The notes: generated by a model from the letters alone, not told the origin. A stretch of DNA of 64,000 nucleotides from Allobosea sp. 117 (GCF_000702305.1 NZ_JNLC01000014.1:1-64000); one strand, 5' to 3'; positions 54,170 through 62,580 are shown, numbered from the stretch's first letter. Translations and numbers: made by a program.

Positions 54170-54772
54170 ATGCCCAGCATCGGCATCATCGGCGCCGGCA
54201 ATATCGGCCGCGCCTTCGCCACCGCCCTCGCCCGCAACAACATCCCGGCCACGCTTTCCAACAGCCGGGGCCCGGACAGCCTGAAGGACACGGTCGCCGC
54301 CCTCGGACCGGCCATCGCGGCAGGCACCCGCGAGGAAGCCGCCTCGAAGGACATCGTACTCGTCGCAGTGAACTGGTCGAAGCTGCCGGCGGCGCTCGCC
54401 GGCCTGCCGGATTTCGGCGGCCGCATCGTGATCGATGCCAACAACCCGATCGAGGCGCCGCTGTTCAAGCCGGCCGAGCTCAACGGCCGCGCCTCCTCGG
54501 AGGTGTTCGCCGAGCTGGTGCCGGGCGCGCGCGTGGTGAAGGCGTTCAACCATCTCCAGCCGCATCTGGTCTCGGGCGATCCGCAGGCGGAAGGCGGCCG
54601 ACGGGTGCTGTTCTATTCGGGCGACGACGCGCGGGCGAAGGCCGAGGTCGGCGCGCTGATCGACCGGCTCGGCTTCTTCGGCATCGACCTCGGTTCGCTC
54701 GCCGTCGGGGGCCGGCTGGTGCAGTTTCCCGGCGGTCCGCTGCCGGCGCTCAACCTGGTCCGCTTCGGGTGA
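54170..54772 (+). CDS. NAD(P)-binding oxidoreductase, F420-dependent NADP reductase-like (COG2085)
   Basis: A 200-residue Rossmann protein. GIIGAGNIGRAFATALARNN (residues 5-24) is the dinucleotide-binding motif, followed by ATLSNSRGPDSL, in which Ser/Arg suggest NADPH preference, and VVNWSK-like VAVNWSKLPAAL. NPIEAP and VKAFNHLQPHLV are typical of COG2085 proteins. F420 is not implied in a proteobacterium, and such genes are often called NADPH-dependent reductases of unknown substrate. AAGGA precedes the ATG. It is probably in the same transcript as the decayed remnant upstream. Confidence 0.85.
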   Translation: MPSIGIIGAGNIGRAFATALARNNIPATLSNSRGPDSLKDTVAALGPAIAAGTREEAASKDIVLVAVNWSKLPAALAGLPDFGGRIVIDANNPIEAPLFKPAELNGRASSEVFAELVPGARVVKAFNHLQPHLVSGDPQAEGGRRVLFYSGDDARAKAEVGALIDRLGFFGIDLGSLAVGGRLVQFPGGPLPALNLVRFG

Positions 54773-54777
54773 CGGAA

Positions 54778-54797
54778 GCGGCGGCCAAGGCCGCCGC
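54778..54797 (+). terminator. GC-rich hairpin after the COG2085 gene
   Basis: GCGGCGGCC, AA, GGCCGCCGC: a perfect 9-bp inverted repeat 5 bases after the stop codon. There is no T-tract. Confidence 0.5.
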
Positions 54798-54830
54798 CCT
54801 CCACCGTAGGCGCCATCGCGCCCCGCCGCT

Positions 54831-54882
54831 GGAGCATTTTCTCACCGATCAGGTGATTCCACCTGATCGGAAAGGGCTCTAG
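54831..54882. repeat. REP-like palindromic element between convergent genes
   Basis: CCGATCAGGTG (54845-54855), ATTC, CACCTGATCGG (54860-54870) is a perfect 11-bp stem. It is flanked by GGAGCATTTTCTCA and AAAGGGCTCTAG, whose GAGC/GCTC ends also pair. By recall, Hyphomicrobiales genomes carry many GAGCATTTT...GGCTCTAG elements of this form. The terminal CTA supplies the stop codon of the acyl-CoA dehydrogenase on the other strand. Confidence 0.65.
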
Positions 54883-56027
54883 AAGCTGCGCGAGACGTCG
54901 AGCCCGAGCGCCAGCCGGCCGACGAAGTCCTCCTGTGCGCCGGGGCGCATCGGATGGTAGCGCGCGCCCTGAACGTCGCGGAACCGGCGCTCCAGCCCGG
55001 CGTCGCGGTAAAAGGCGGCGCCGCCGGCCGCTTCCATGGCGAGTTCCACCGCCGCGAGCACATGCCTTCCGACCAGCACGCGCGCGGTCATGATCTCGCC
55101 GGTGGTCTCCGGCGACGGGGTACCGCGCTCGGCAGCCGCGATCATCGCCGCATGAGCGTAACGCGCCGCGCTGAGCTCGGTCTCCATCCGGCCGAACAGC
55201 TCGATGGCATGCGCGCCGGGCGCGCGCCGCCTGCCGAGGCCGACGGCGATCTCGCGCGCGCTTTCGGCGACGCCGAGATAGGCGGCGTAGATGATCGGGA
55301 AGGCGATCATCGAGATGATGTGGAACAGCATGTGCCACTCGCCGGACTTGCGGCGCAGCGCGATCGCCGCATCCGGCACCACATGCCCGTCGATCAGGAC
55401 GTCGTGCGAGCCGGTGCCGCGCATGCCGAGCGCCTTCCAGACCGGCGCGATGGAAACCGCGGGCGCGCTCATCGGCACGCCGAAATGCAGCACCCATGGG
55501 CCGTCCGGCTCATCCGCCACTGCGCTGGTCATCAAAAGGTCGCCGACCGGCGCGCCCGAGGCGAAGGCCTTGCGCGCGGTGATGCGGTAGCCGCCCTCCA
55601 CCTTTTCCGCGCGGCCGGAGCCCTCGATCCAGTCCGAGCCGCCGCTCGACACCAGCACGATGCGCTCCGCTGCCACCCGCTTGAGCAGGGGTGCGACGGG
55701 AGCGGCCTGCTGGTGCGTCCAGCGCCAGGCCGGGATCGCCACCTGATGCGTATGCATGGCGAAGGCGAGCGCCGTCGAGCCGCAATGCCGGCCGAGCTCG
55801 CGGATCATGGCGCAGAGGTCGCCGACCCCGGCTCCTCCGCCGCCGAGGTCGGTCGGTACGCCGGCCTCGACGAGACCCGAGGCCTTCAGTTCCTGGTAGT
55901 TGGCGGCGACGAAGGCGTCGTCGTCGGCTTCGCCCGCGCGCGCCGCGAAGCCCGGCCCGAGGCTTCGGGCGATGGCGAGCGGATCGCGAAATTGTTCGGG
56001 CTGGTCGATTTTGGCAGCAATGATCAT
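54879..56027 (-). CDS. Acyl-CoA dehydrogenase family protein
   Basis: A 382-residue flavoprotein with the three-domain ACAD layout. The helical N-domain spans about 1-115 (GVPTDLGGGGAGVGDLCAMIRELG). The beta-domain spans about 120-225 (VLVSSGGSDWIEGSG, ITARKAFASGAP, WKALGMRGTGSHDVLIDGHVVP). The helical C-domain completes it. The subgroup resembles acyl-CoA dehydrogenase-like monooxygenases such as DszC/SfnC and HpaH, so desaturation of an acyl-CoA is not certain. ATG 56027 is preceded by GGAGACGGAACC. It is divergent from the HxlR regulator, and its stop codon lies in a repeat element. Confidence 0.87.
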   Translation of the reverse strand: MIIAAKIDQPEQFRDPLAIARSLGPGFAARAGEADDDAFVAANYQELKASGLVEAGVPTDLGGGGAGVGDLCAMIRELGRHCGSTALAFAMHTHQVAIPAWRWTHQQAAPVAPLLKRVAAERIVLVSSGGSDWIEGSGRAEKVEGGYRITARKAFASGAPVGDLLMTSAVADEPDGPWVLHFGVPMSAPAVSIAPVWKALGMRGTGSHDVLIDGHVVPDAAIALRRKSGEWHMLFHIISMIAFPIIYAAYLGVAESAREIAVGLGRRRAPGAHAIELFGRMETELSAARYAHAAMIAAAERGTPSPETTGEIMTARVLVGRHVLAAVELAMEAAGGAAFYRDAGLERRFRDVQGARYHPMRPGAQEDFVGRLALGLDVSRSF

Positions 56028-56086
56028 GGTTCCGTCTCCGGAAGTGGAAGATGGGCGGACCATCGACCTCGCCACGCTGGCCGACA

Positions 56087-56103
56087 AGTACAGAAAATGT
56101 ACT
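56087..56103. promoter_or_regulatory. Palindrome AGTACA-N5-TGTACT in the HxlR / acyl-CoA dehydrogenase divergent region
   Basis: A perfect 6-bp inverted repeat around GAAAA, midway in the 142-base gap. HxlR-type regulators bind compact TACT/AGTA-containing palindromes, and the adjacent regulator is an HxlR protein, so this is its probable operator. Confidence 0.5.
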
Positions 56104-56169
56104 CGCGTGACCTAGCCGGTCTTAGTATCTTCACATCCACCATCCGTGAGGGAACAGGGAGGTACGCCG

Positions 56170-56871
56170 ATGGAAATGGCGGCAAGCTACGGCCAGTTCT
56201 GTCCGGTCGCGATGGCCGCCGAGATTGTTTGTACGCGATGGACAGCGCTGGTGCTGCGCGAATTACTCTGCGGCAGCCGTCGCTTCAACGATCTCAGGCG
56301 CGGCGTTCCGCGGATGTCGCCGACCCTGCTCTCCAAGCGATTGAAGGAACTCGCCCAGGCCGGCGTCATCGAGGCGAGGCGCACCACCGAGGGCATGGAA
56401 TATCAGCTCACCTCGGCCGGCGAGGATCTGCGCGAGGTGATCATGGCACTCGGCTTCTGGGGGCAGCGCTGGGTGGAGACCGAAGACGCCTTGGAGAAGC
56501 TCGACCCGACGCTGCTGATGTGGGACATGCGGCGCAATCTCGACCCCAAGCCGATCCCCGAGCAGCGCCGCACCATACGCTTCCACTTTCCCGAAGTGCC
56601 CGCGAGCAAACAGAAATACTGGCTGGTGGTGGAAGGCGGCGGCGTCGACCTGTGCTGGGCCGATCCCGGCTTCGATATCGACCTCTATGTGCGCTGCTCG
56701 CTGCGCAGCATGACGGCGATCTGGATGGGCGCCACCACCGTGCGCCGCGAGATGGAGGAGAACCGGCTCCAGCTCGACGGCGACGAGACGATCGCCGGCT
56801 CCATGCAGCAATGGCTGGGCCTCAGCCCCTTCGCGCGGCCGAGAAGCGGCGCGATCGAACGCGCGGCCTGA
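56170..56871 (+). CDS. HxlR-family transcriptional regulator with C-terminal SCP2-like domain
   Basis: A 233-residue regulator. The HxlR winged helix (about 5-100) begins GQFCPVAMAAEIVCTRWTALVLRELLCG (core CPVAMAAEIVCTRW) and continues RRFNDLRRGVPRMSPTLLSKRL. The C-terminal half (about 110-225) resembles the sterol-carrier/SCP2 fold found fused to HxlR in alphaproteobacteria and may bind a lipid-like effector. Cys11 and Cys21 are near the N-terminus, where HxlR proteins such as YodB sense electrophiles. GGGAGG precedes ATG 56170. It probably controls the divergent acyl-CoA dehydrogenase gene. Confidence 0.88.
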   Translation: MEMAASYGQFCPVAMAAEIVCTRWTALVLRELLCGSRRFNDLRRGVPRMSPTLLSKRLKELAQAGVIEARRTTEGMEYQLTSAGEDLREVIMALGFWGQRWVETEDALEKLDPTLLMWDMRRNLDPKPIPEQRRTIRFHFPEVPASKQKYWLVVEGGGVDLCWADPGFDIDLYVRCSLRSMTAIWMGATTVRREMEENRLQLDGDETIAGSMQQWLGLSPFARPRSGAIERAA

Positions 56872-56879
56872 CAGCCTTG

Positions 56880-57791
56880 CTATGAGCGGCCGCCCCTCGG
56901 GATCGCAGCCGCCAGGAAATCGATGAAGGCGCGGATGCGCACGGCGAGATGCTCGTGTCCGACATAGACCGCGTGGACCATCTCGATATCGCCGGCATTG
57001 AAGCCCTCCAGCACCGGCACCAGCCGTCCGGCGGCGATATCGGCCGCCACGTGGAATGAGCCGAGCCGGGCGAGGCCGAGACCGTCGAGGGCGAACTGGC
57101 GCAGGATCACCCCGTTATTGCCATAGGCATTGCCGGTCACCGACACCCCATAGGGCTCCCCGCTCGCCGGATCGCGGAAGGGCCATTCGTCGAGGCTGCG
57201 GCGGAAGTTGAAGCGCAGGCAGTTGTGGTCGGCGAGATCGCGCGGCGTCGCCGGCGCGCCGTGGCGCCTGAGGTAGTCCGGCGAGGCGACGATGACGCGG
57301 CGGACCTCCAGCAGCTTGCGCGCCTTCAGCGCCGAGTCGCGCAACGGCCCGGTACGCAGGGCGATGTCGGTGCGGTCGTCCACCAGATCGATCACCGCAT
57401 CGGTCAGCGAGATATCGAGCTCCACCTGCGGATGGAGCGCCAGGAACTTCGGAACCAGCGGCAGCAGGCAGCATTCGCCGAAGGCGACCGAGGCGCTGAT
57501 CCTCAGGCGCCCGCGCGGCACGGCGCCGGCACCCGTGGCGATCAGCCGTTCCGCCTCGTCGATGTCGGCAAGAATGCGCCGCGCCCGCTCCAGATAGAGC
57601 GTCCCCTCCGCCGTGAGCTGCAGATTGCGCGTGGAACGCACGAAGAGCGGAGTGCCCAGCCTGTCCTCGATGCGGCCGACGAGCTTGCTGACGGCGGACG
57701 GCGTCAGCCCGACCTTGCGGCCGGCGGAGGAGAAGCTGCCGGCCTCCGCGACGGCGATGAACACGCCCATCTCGCCACTTCGGTAGTCCAT
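56880..57791 (-). CDS. LysR-family transcriptional regulator
   Basis: A 303-residue regulator. The DNA-binding domain runs from MDYRSGEMGVFIAVAEAGSF through RKVGLTPSAVSKLVGRIEDRLG and LFVRSTRNLQLTAEG. The effector domain (about 95-295) contains RISASVAFGECCLLPLVPKFL and DIALRTGPLRDSALKARKL. ATG 57791 is preferred over GTG 57803. It is divergent from the MFS transporter and aldo/keto reductase genes across a 265-base region and is their likely regulator. It converges on the HxlR gene with an 8-base gap. Confidence 0.9.
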   Translation of the reverse strand: MDYRSGEMGVFIAVAEAGSFSSAGRKVGLTPSAVSKLVGRIEDRLGTPLFVRSTRNLQLTAEGTLYLERARRILADIDEAERLIATGAGAVPRGRLRISASVAFGECCLLPLVPKFLALHPQVELDISLTDAVIDLVDDRTDIALRTGPLRDSALKARKLLEVRRVIVASPDYLRRHGAPATPRDLADHNCLRFNFRRSLDEWPFRDPASGEPYGVSVTGNAYGNNGVILRQFALDGLGLARLGSFHVAADIAAGRLVPVLEGFNAGDIEMVHAVYVGHEHLAVRIRAFIDFLAAAIPRGGRS

Positions 57792-58022
57792 CGAGGTATC
57801 CACGAACCAAAATCACATATCGGCGATGCTATCTGTCTTCCGGTTCGGCGGCTATTGCCGACGCAATCGAAAACTTGGGCGAGAGACGGGCCGAATGATT
57901 TTTTCTTCGCCCGCCATTTGAGAACTTCGTTCACAGATCGTTTGAATGACAGCGATCTTCTGCCGCGCGGGCGAGCACGGCATGTTGGGCGGGAGTGAAC
58001 CCTGACTTCACAGCTTTTCCGA

Positions 58023-58043
58023 TCCGGCCGGCTTCCGGCCGGA
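58023..58043 (+). promoter_or_regulatory. Leader hairpin before the second MFS gene
   Basis: TCCGGCCGG, CTT, CCGGCCGGA: a perfect 9-bp stem just upstream of the GAAAGGA ribosome binding site. The rest of the 265-base divergent region (57792-58056) has AT-rich patches near 57880-57910 that may contain the promoter, but no clear hexamer pair was chosen. Confidence 0.45.
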
Positions 58044-58056
58044 GAAAGGACGATTC

Positions 58057-59241
58057 ATGCCCGTCGCTCTCTATGCGCTCACGATCGCCGCCTATGCGAT
58101 CGGCACCACGGAGTTCGTCATCGTCGGCCTGTTGCCGACGGTTGCGACCGATCTCGGCATCACCCTGCCGCTCGCCGGCCTCATCGTCAGCGTCTATGCA
58201 CTCGGCGTCACCTTCGGCGCGCCGATCCTGACGGCGCTCACCGGCCGCATCGAACGCAAGCCGCTGCTTCTCGGCCTGATGCTCCTCTTCGTCGCCGGCA
58301 ACACGCTGGCGGCGCTGAGCCCGAACTACGAGACGCTGCTCGTCGCCCGCGTGCTGTCGGCCTTCGCCCATGGCGTCTTCTTCTCGGTCGGCTCGACCAT
58401 CGCGGCCGATCTCGTGCCGAAGGACCGCCGCGCCTCGGCCATCGCGCTGATGTTCATGGGGTTGACGGTCGCCATCGTCACCGGCGTGCCGCTCGGCACC
58501 TTCATCGGCCAGACCTTCGGCTGGCGCGCCACCTTCTGGGCGGTGGCCGTGCTCGGCGCCGTCGCCTTCGTCGGCATCGCCGCGCTGCTGCCGGGCCGGA
58601 TCGCCAAGGCGCCGCCGGCGTCGCTGATCGAGCAGATCCGCGTGCTCGCCTCCGGCCGGCTGCTGCTGGTCTTCGCGATGACCGCGCTCGGCTATGGCGG
58701 CACCTTCGTCGCCTTCACCTATCTCGCGACGATCCTCGAGGAAATCACCGGCTTTGCCGCCTCCCATGTCAGCCTGATCCTGATCCTCTACGGTGCCGCG
58801 ATCGCGCTCGGCAACCTGTCGGGCGGGCGCATCGCCAACCGAGACCCAGTGAAGGCGCTGACCTGGCTGTTCCTCGCCCAGGCGGCGGTGCTTGTCCTCT
58901 TCGCCTTCACCGCCATATCCGCGATCCCGGCACTTGTGACGCTGGCGGCGCTCGGCTTCCTGTCCTTCGCCAACGTTCCGGGGCTGCAGCTTTACGTGGT
59001 CCAGCTCGCGCAGCGCTTCCGGCCCGGCGCGGTGGACACGGCCTCGGCGCTCAACATCGCGGCCTTCAATCTCGGCATCGCGCTCGGCGCCTGGATCGGC
59101 GGCCTCGTCGTCGCCTCGCCCCTCGGCCTTGGCGCCACGCCGTGGGTCGGTGGCATCATGGTCGCCGGCGCGCTGGCGCTGACGCTGTGGAGCGGCGCGC
59201 TCGACCGGAGCGAGCGGGCGGCTGCGCTGCAGACCGCCTGA
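58057..59241 (+). CDS. MFS efflux transporter, DHA1 family
   Basis: A 394-residue inner-membrane protein with about 12 helices. It starts MPVALYALTIAAYAIGTTEFVIVGLLP, whose core GTTEFVIVGLLP marks the YdhP/AraJ branch, and GRIERKPLLLG around residue 66-76 is MFS motif A. It is paralogous to the MFS gene at 453-1652. Being divergent from a LysR gene and followed by an aldo/keto reductase, it may export a toxic aldehyde or drug (inference). AAAGGACGATTC precedes the ATG. The 143-base gap to the next gene contains a strong hairpin. Confidence 0.88.
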   Translation: MPVALYALTIAAYAIGTTEFVIVGLLPTVATDLGITLPLAGLIVSVYALGVTFGAPILTALTGRIERKPLLLGLMLLFVAGNTLAALSPNYETLLVARVLSAFAHGVFFSVGSTIAADLVPKDRRASAIALMFMGLTVAIVTGVPLGTFIGQTFGWRATFWAVAVLGAVAFVGIAALLPGRIAKAPPASLIEQIRVLASGRLLLVFAMTALGYGGTFVAFTYLATILEEITGFAASHVSLILILYGAAIALGNLSGGRIANRDPVKALTWLFLAQAAVLVLFAFTAISAIPALVTLAALGFLSFANVPGLQLYVVQLAQRFRPGAVDTASALNIAAFNLGIALGAWIGGLVVASPLGLGATPWVGGIMVAGALALTLWSGALDRSERAAALQTA

Positions 59242-59328
59242 TCATTGGACGCTCCCGCCGAGCCCCCGTCACGCGCTCGATGACGTGATCGGGAAGCCGG
59301 CCGGCGAGGTGCTACCTCATCTGCCTGG

Positions 59329-59359
59329 CTGGCGGCCGGATCACCGATCCGGCCGCCAG
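59329..59359 (+). terminator. 14-bp hairpin between MFS and aldo/keto reductase genes
   Basis: CTGGCGGCCGGATC, ACC, GATCCGGCCGCCAG: perfect pairing, ending 25 bases before the reductase ATG. Either a terminator of the MFS message or a leader structure of the next gene. Confidence 0.6.
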
Positions 59360-59384
59360 ACCTTGCGAAAGAAAGGAACGCGAC

Positions 59385-60224
59385 ATGCAAACCGGCGCCA
59401 CGCACACCGTCACCGCCAACGGCGCGAAGATCCCCGCCCTCGGCTTCGGAACCTTCCGCATGCCGGGCCCGGATACGCTGCGCATGGTGCCGCATGTCCT
59501 GAAGCTCGGCTTCCGGCACATCGACACCGCGCAGATCTACGGCAACGAGGCGGAGGTGGGCGAAGGCATCGCCGCGTCCGGCGTCGCGCGCGGCGACATC
59601 TTCCTGACCACCAAGGTCTGGGTCGACAATTATCCGCACGACGCCTTCCTCGCCTCGGTCGACGAGAGCCTCAGGAAGCTGAAGACCGACTATGTCGACC
59701 TCCTGCTGCTGCACTGGCCGAACGAGGCCGTGCCGCTCGCCGCGCAGATCGGGGCGCTGAACGAGGTGCGCAACGCCGGCAAGGTGCGCCACATCGGCGT
59801 GTCGAACTTCAACACCGCGCTCATGGCCGAGGCGATCCGCCTGTCCGAGGCACCCCTCGTCACCAACCAGATCGAGGTCCATCCCTATCTCGACCAGAGC
59901 AAGGTGATCGGCGCGGCGCGCGCGGCCGGGCTCGCCGTCACCGCCTATTACGCCATGGCCGACGGCAAGGTCTTCGCCGACCCGGTGCTGAAGGACATCG
60001 CCGGACGGCATGGCCGGTCGGTGGCGCAGGTGGTGCTGCGCTGGCTCGTGCAGCAGGATGGCATGGTGGTGCTCTCAAAGACGGTGAGCGAGGCCCGCGC
60101 CGGCGAGAACCTCGCCATATTCGACTTCGAGCTCGCGCCGGACGATATGGCCGCGATCCAAACCCTGGCCGAGCCGGACGGGCGCCTCGTCAGTCCCAAG
60201 GGACTGGCGCCGCATTGGGACTGA
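59385..60224 (+). CDS. Aldo/keto reductase (2,5-diketo-gluconate reductase-like)
   Basis: A 279-residue TIM-barrel NADPH reductase. The catalytic tetrad is intact: Asp47 (HIDTAQIYGNE), Tyr52, Lys77 (TTKVW) and His110 (LLLLHWPN). VRHIGVSNFN, NQIEVHPYL and the C-terminal SKTVSEARAGENLAIFDFEL NADPH-binding region fit the AKR5/DkgB group. Substrates are usually small aldehydes such as methylglyoxal or keto-sugars. GAAAGGAACGCGAC precedes the ATG. Downstream, 60225-60452 (228 bases) holds no gene or obvious structure that I can support. Confidence 0.92.
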   Translation: MQTGATHTVTANGAKIPALGFGTFRMPGPDTLRMVPHVLKLGFRHIDTAQIYGNEAEVGEGIAASGVARGDIFLTTKVWVDNYPHDAFLASVDESLRKLKTDYVDLLLLHWPNEAVPLAAQIGALNEVRNAGKVRHIGVSNFNTALMAEAIRLSEAPLVTNQIEVHPYLDQSKVIGAARAAGLAVTAYYAMADGKVFADPVLKDIAGRHGRSVAQVVLRWLVQQDGMVVLSKTVSEARAGENLAIFDFELAPDDMAAIQTLAEPDGRLVSPKGLAPHWD

Positions 60225-60452
60225 CCGTCTCCGGCCGCTCCCTCGGGCAATCCCGGGCATGTACGCGCGAGGCCCGCGGCCGATCGCAGGCCGTGGACTC
60301 GCGCGGCGGAATGAAGATGGTACCGCTTCGCTCGAGGCATTGCCCAAGAAGCAGTCAATTGCGCCGCGCGAGTGCAGCATATTCGTTCTTAAGCCGCTGT
60401 TCCGCATGGGGTATTCTCACCACCATGGAGACATCTGGGCGAGAGAGCGACG

Positions 60453-61376
60453 GTGCGCCATCTCGATAGCGACGCGCTGGCGGCGCTTGTCGCCGTGGCC
60501 GATTTCGGCAGCTTCACCGCCGCCGCCGAGCATCTCGGCAAGACGCAGGCTGCGGTCAGCATGTCGGTGGCCCGGCTTGAGGAGCGGCTGGGCAAGCGGC
60601 TGTTCGAACGCGGCCACCGGAAGGTCACCGCGACCATCACCGGCGAATGCCTCGTCAGCTATGCCCGCCGGATCCAGTCGATCGAGGCCGAGGCGCTGGC
60701 GGCCGTCGCCGACCGGGTGACGGACAGCCGCGTGCGGCTCGGCATGCCTGATGATTTCGTGTGCTCCTTCGGCGAGGCCCTGCTGCATCGCTTCAGCCCG
60801 CAGAACCGCGCGCTCTATATCGATCTCGCCTGCGATTTCTCGCGCAAGCTGCGCATGATGATGGACAGCGGCGAGCTCGACGTCGCCATCGTCACCCAGA
60901 ACGCCGACGATCCGCCGGACGCGGTGTTCCGCTACGAACGGCAGGTCTGGTGCACGGGTCCCAACGGATATCCCGAGCGCGAGGACGTGCTGCGCCTCGC
61001 CATGTTCTCCGACGACTGCTCGGCGCGCCCGCGCGTGCTGGCGACGCTCGATCGCGCCAACCGGCCCTGGCGCCTCGCCCATACCTCCTCGCATGTGAGC
61101 GGTATCCAGCTCGCGGTCGCGTCCGGCAACATGCTGACCGTGCTGCCGGAATCGGCGGTGCCCGCCGGCTGGCGCTGGCTCGGCGAGGCGGACGGGCTGC
61201 CTCCCCTGCCGGCGCTGCCGCTGGTGCTGCTGGTCAGCCGCAGCGAGCGCCTCGCCGCACGGCGCGTCGCCGCCTTCCTCAGGCGCGAATTCGCCCGCCC
61301 CTATGAGCCGGCCTCGGGCGAGGAGAACTGGATTCCCCCCGCCGGCCCTCGCGCGACCGTGGCGGCCGAGGGATAA
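60453..61376 (+). CDS. LysR-family transcriptional regulator
   Basis: A 307-residue regulator of the Gcv/LrhA-like branch: LVAVADFGSFTAAAEHLGKTQAAVSMSVARLE as helix-turn-helix (core GKTQAAVSMSVARLE), LGKRLFERGHRKVTAT, then an effector domain with LGMPDDFVCSFGEALLHRF and the LrhA-type SHVSGIQLAVASGNMLTVLPES. It starts at GTG 60453 after GAGAGAGCGACG. It lies directly upstream of, and in the same direction as, the TRAP operon and may regulate it. A short palindrome lies 7 bases after its stop. Confidence 0.88.
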   Translation: MRHLDSDALAALVAVADFGSFTAAAEHLGKTQAAVSMSVARLEERLGKRLFERGHRKVTATITGECLVSYARRIQSIEAEALAAVADRVTDSRVRLGMPDDFVCSFGEALLHRFSPQNRALYIDLACDFSRKLRMMMDSGELDVAIVTQNADDPPDAVFRYERQVWCTGPNGYPEREDVLRLAMFSDDCSARPRVLATLDRANRPWRLAHTSSHVSGIQLAVASGNMLTVLPESAVPAGWRWLGEADGLPPLPALPLVLLVSRSERLAARRVAAFLRREFARPYEPASGEENWIPPAGPRATVAAEG

Positions 61377-61382
61377 AACAGG

Positions 61383-61398
61383 CTTATGAACGCATAAG
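61383..61398. promoter_or_regulatory. Palindrome CTTATG-AACG-CATAAG upstream of the TRAP operon
   Basis: A perfect 6-bp inverted repeat in an AT-rich patch after the LysR gene, about 200 bases before dctP. LysR proteins bind short interrupted palindromes of this kind, so it is a candidate operator. The rest of 61399-61596 shows only the GGAG ribosome binding site of the next gene. Confidence 0.4.
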
Positions 61399-61596
61399 AA
61401 CTTGTTGAACCGGAACGCGCCGCCGGCGATTGACGCCCGCGCCGCCTCGCGACCACAGTGTCATCAATTCGTCGCCGAGACATGTCCGCCGGCCGTTACA
61501 GGCCGCGATGGAGTATGTTCATCGTCCAGAACGATATCCGGGCAGGAACTCCAAGGATTCATCTCGTCGGAACGGGTGAGCTATCTGGAGATCACT

Positions 61597-62580
61597 ATGC
61601 GCCTTGACCGCAGGACTTTCATCGCAGGCGTGGCCGCGGCTTCGACCTTCGCCATCTCCGGCCGCGCTTCGGCCGCCACCACGCTGAAGGTCGCGCATTC
61701 CTCGCCCGAGGACAGCCTGATCCAGAAGGCGATGCTCATGTTCAAGGCCGACGTCGAGAAGGCGACCGGCGGCAGCGTGAAGGTATCGGTCTTCGCCAAC
61801 GGCCTGCTCGGCGACGAGGGTCCTGTGGCGGAAGCGGTCGGCGACGGCTCCATCGACATGGGCCTCGGCGGCGTGGTCGATTCCATCGATCCGCGCATGA
61901 GCGTCATCTCGCTGCCGTTCCTGTTCAGCGGCTTCTCGAAGGTCCACGCCGTGCTCGACGGGCCGGTCGGCGCCCAGCTCAAGGCGATGGGCCCGGCCAA
62001 GGGCTACGAGATCATCGGCGTGCTCGATTCCGGCTTCCGCAGCTTCACCAACTCGAAGAAACCGATCGTGAAGCCGGAGGACATGGCGGGCCTCAAGATG
62101 CGCACCCCGCCGATCCCGGTCGCCATCGAGACCATCAAGACGCTCGGCGCCCTGCCGCAGGCTATCCCCTATGGCGAAGTGTACACCTCGCTGCAGAGCG
62201 GCGTCGTCGACGGCGCCGAGCCGGAGCTGCGCGACTTCTTTGACGCCAAATGGTACGAGGCGCAGAAGTACCTCTCGCTGTCCAACTACATGTGGATGGC
62301 GAACTGGTGGTACGCCAACAAGGCCAAGCTCGACAGCCTGACCCCGGCCGAGCGCCAGGCGGTCACCGAGGCGGCGGCGCGCACGCAGGCCTGGTACCGC
62401 ACAGCGATCATGGAGTCCTATGCCGGCGTCATCGCCAAGCTGAAGGAGAAGGGGCTTAAGGTGAACGAGGTCGATACGGCGCCGTTCGCCGCCATGGTCG
62501 GACCGGTCTACGAGACCTTCTCCAAGGAATACGGCGCCGATCTCGTGAAGGCCGTCCGCGACGCGGCCGGCAAGGCATGA
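61597..62580 (+). CDS. TRAP transporter periplasmic binding protein, DctP family
   Basis: A 327-residue binding protein with a twin-arginine leader (MRLDRRTFIAGVAA, cleavage expected after ASAA). The mature chain has LKVAHSSPEDSLIQKAM, VEKATGGSVKVSVFANGLLGDE and the ligand-carboxylate arginine in LKMRTPPIPV (about residue 168). It continues with PQAIPYGEVYTSLQSGVVDGAEPE. It belongs to the classical DctP/SiaP group, distinct from the TakP-like trio at 2.6-6.1 kb. ATG 61597 has GGAG seven bases upstream. Its stop overlaps the DctQ start (ATGA). A monocarboxylate or sugar acid ligand is likely. Confidence 0.93.
   Translation: MRLDRRTFIAGVAAASTFAISGRASAATTLKVAHSSPEDSLIQKAMLMFKADVEKATGGSVKVSVFANGLLGDEGPVAEAVGDGSIDMGLGGVVDSIDPRMSVISLPFLFSGFSKVHAVLDGPVGAQLKAMGPAKGYEIIGVLDSGFRSFTNSKKPIVKPEDMAGLKMRTPPIPVAIETIKTLGALPQAIPYGEVYTSLQSGVVDGAEPELRDFFDAKWYEAQKYLSLSNYMWMANWWYANKAKLDSLTPAERQAVTEAAARTQAWYRTAIMESYAGVIAKLKEKGLKVNEVDTAPFAAMVGPVYETFSKEYGADLVKAVRDAAGKA

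Noticed and set aside
54170..54772. F420-dependent NADP reductase in the strict sense
   Set aside because: Family similarity is only to COG2085 broadly, and no F420 biosynthesis or F420-site evidence is visible. A plain NADPH reductase is safer.
60225..60452. Hidden small gene or RNA in the 228-base gap after the aldo/keto reductase
   Set aside because: Short frames there lack ribosome binding sites and recognisable sequence, and no strong stem or terminator was seen.
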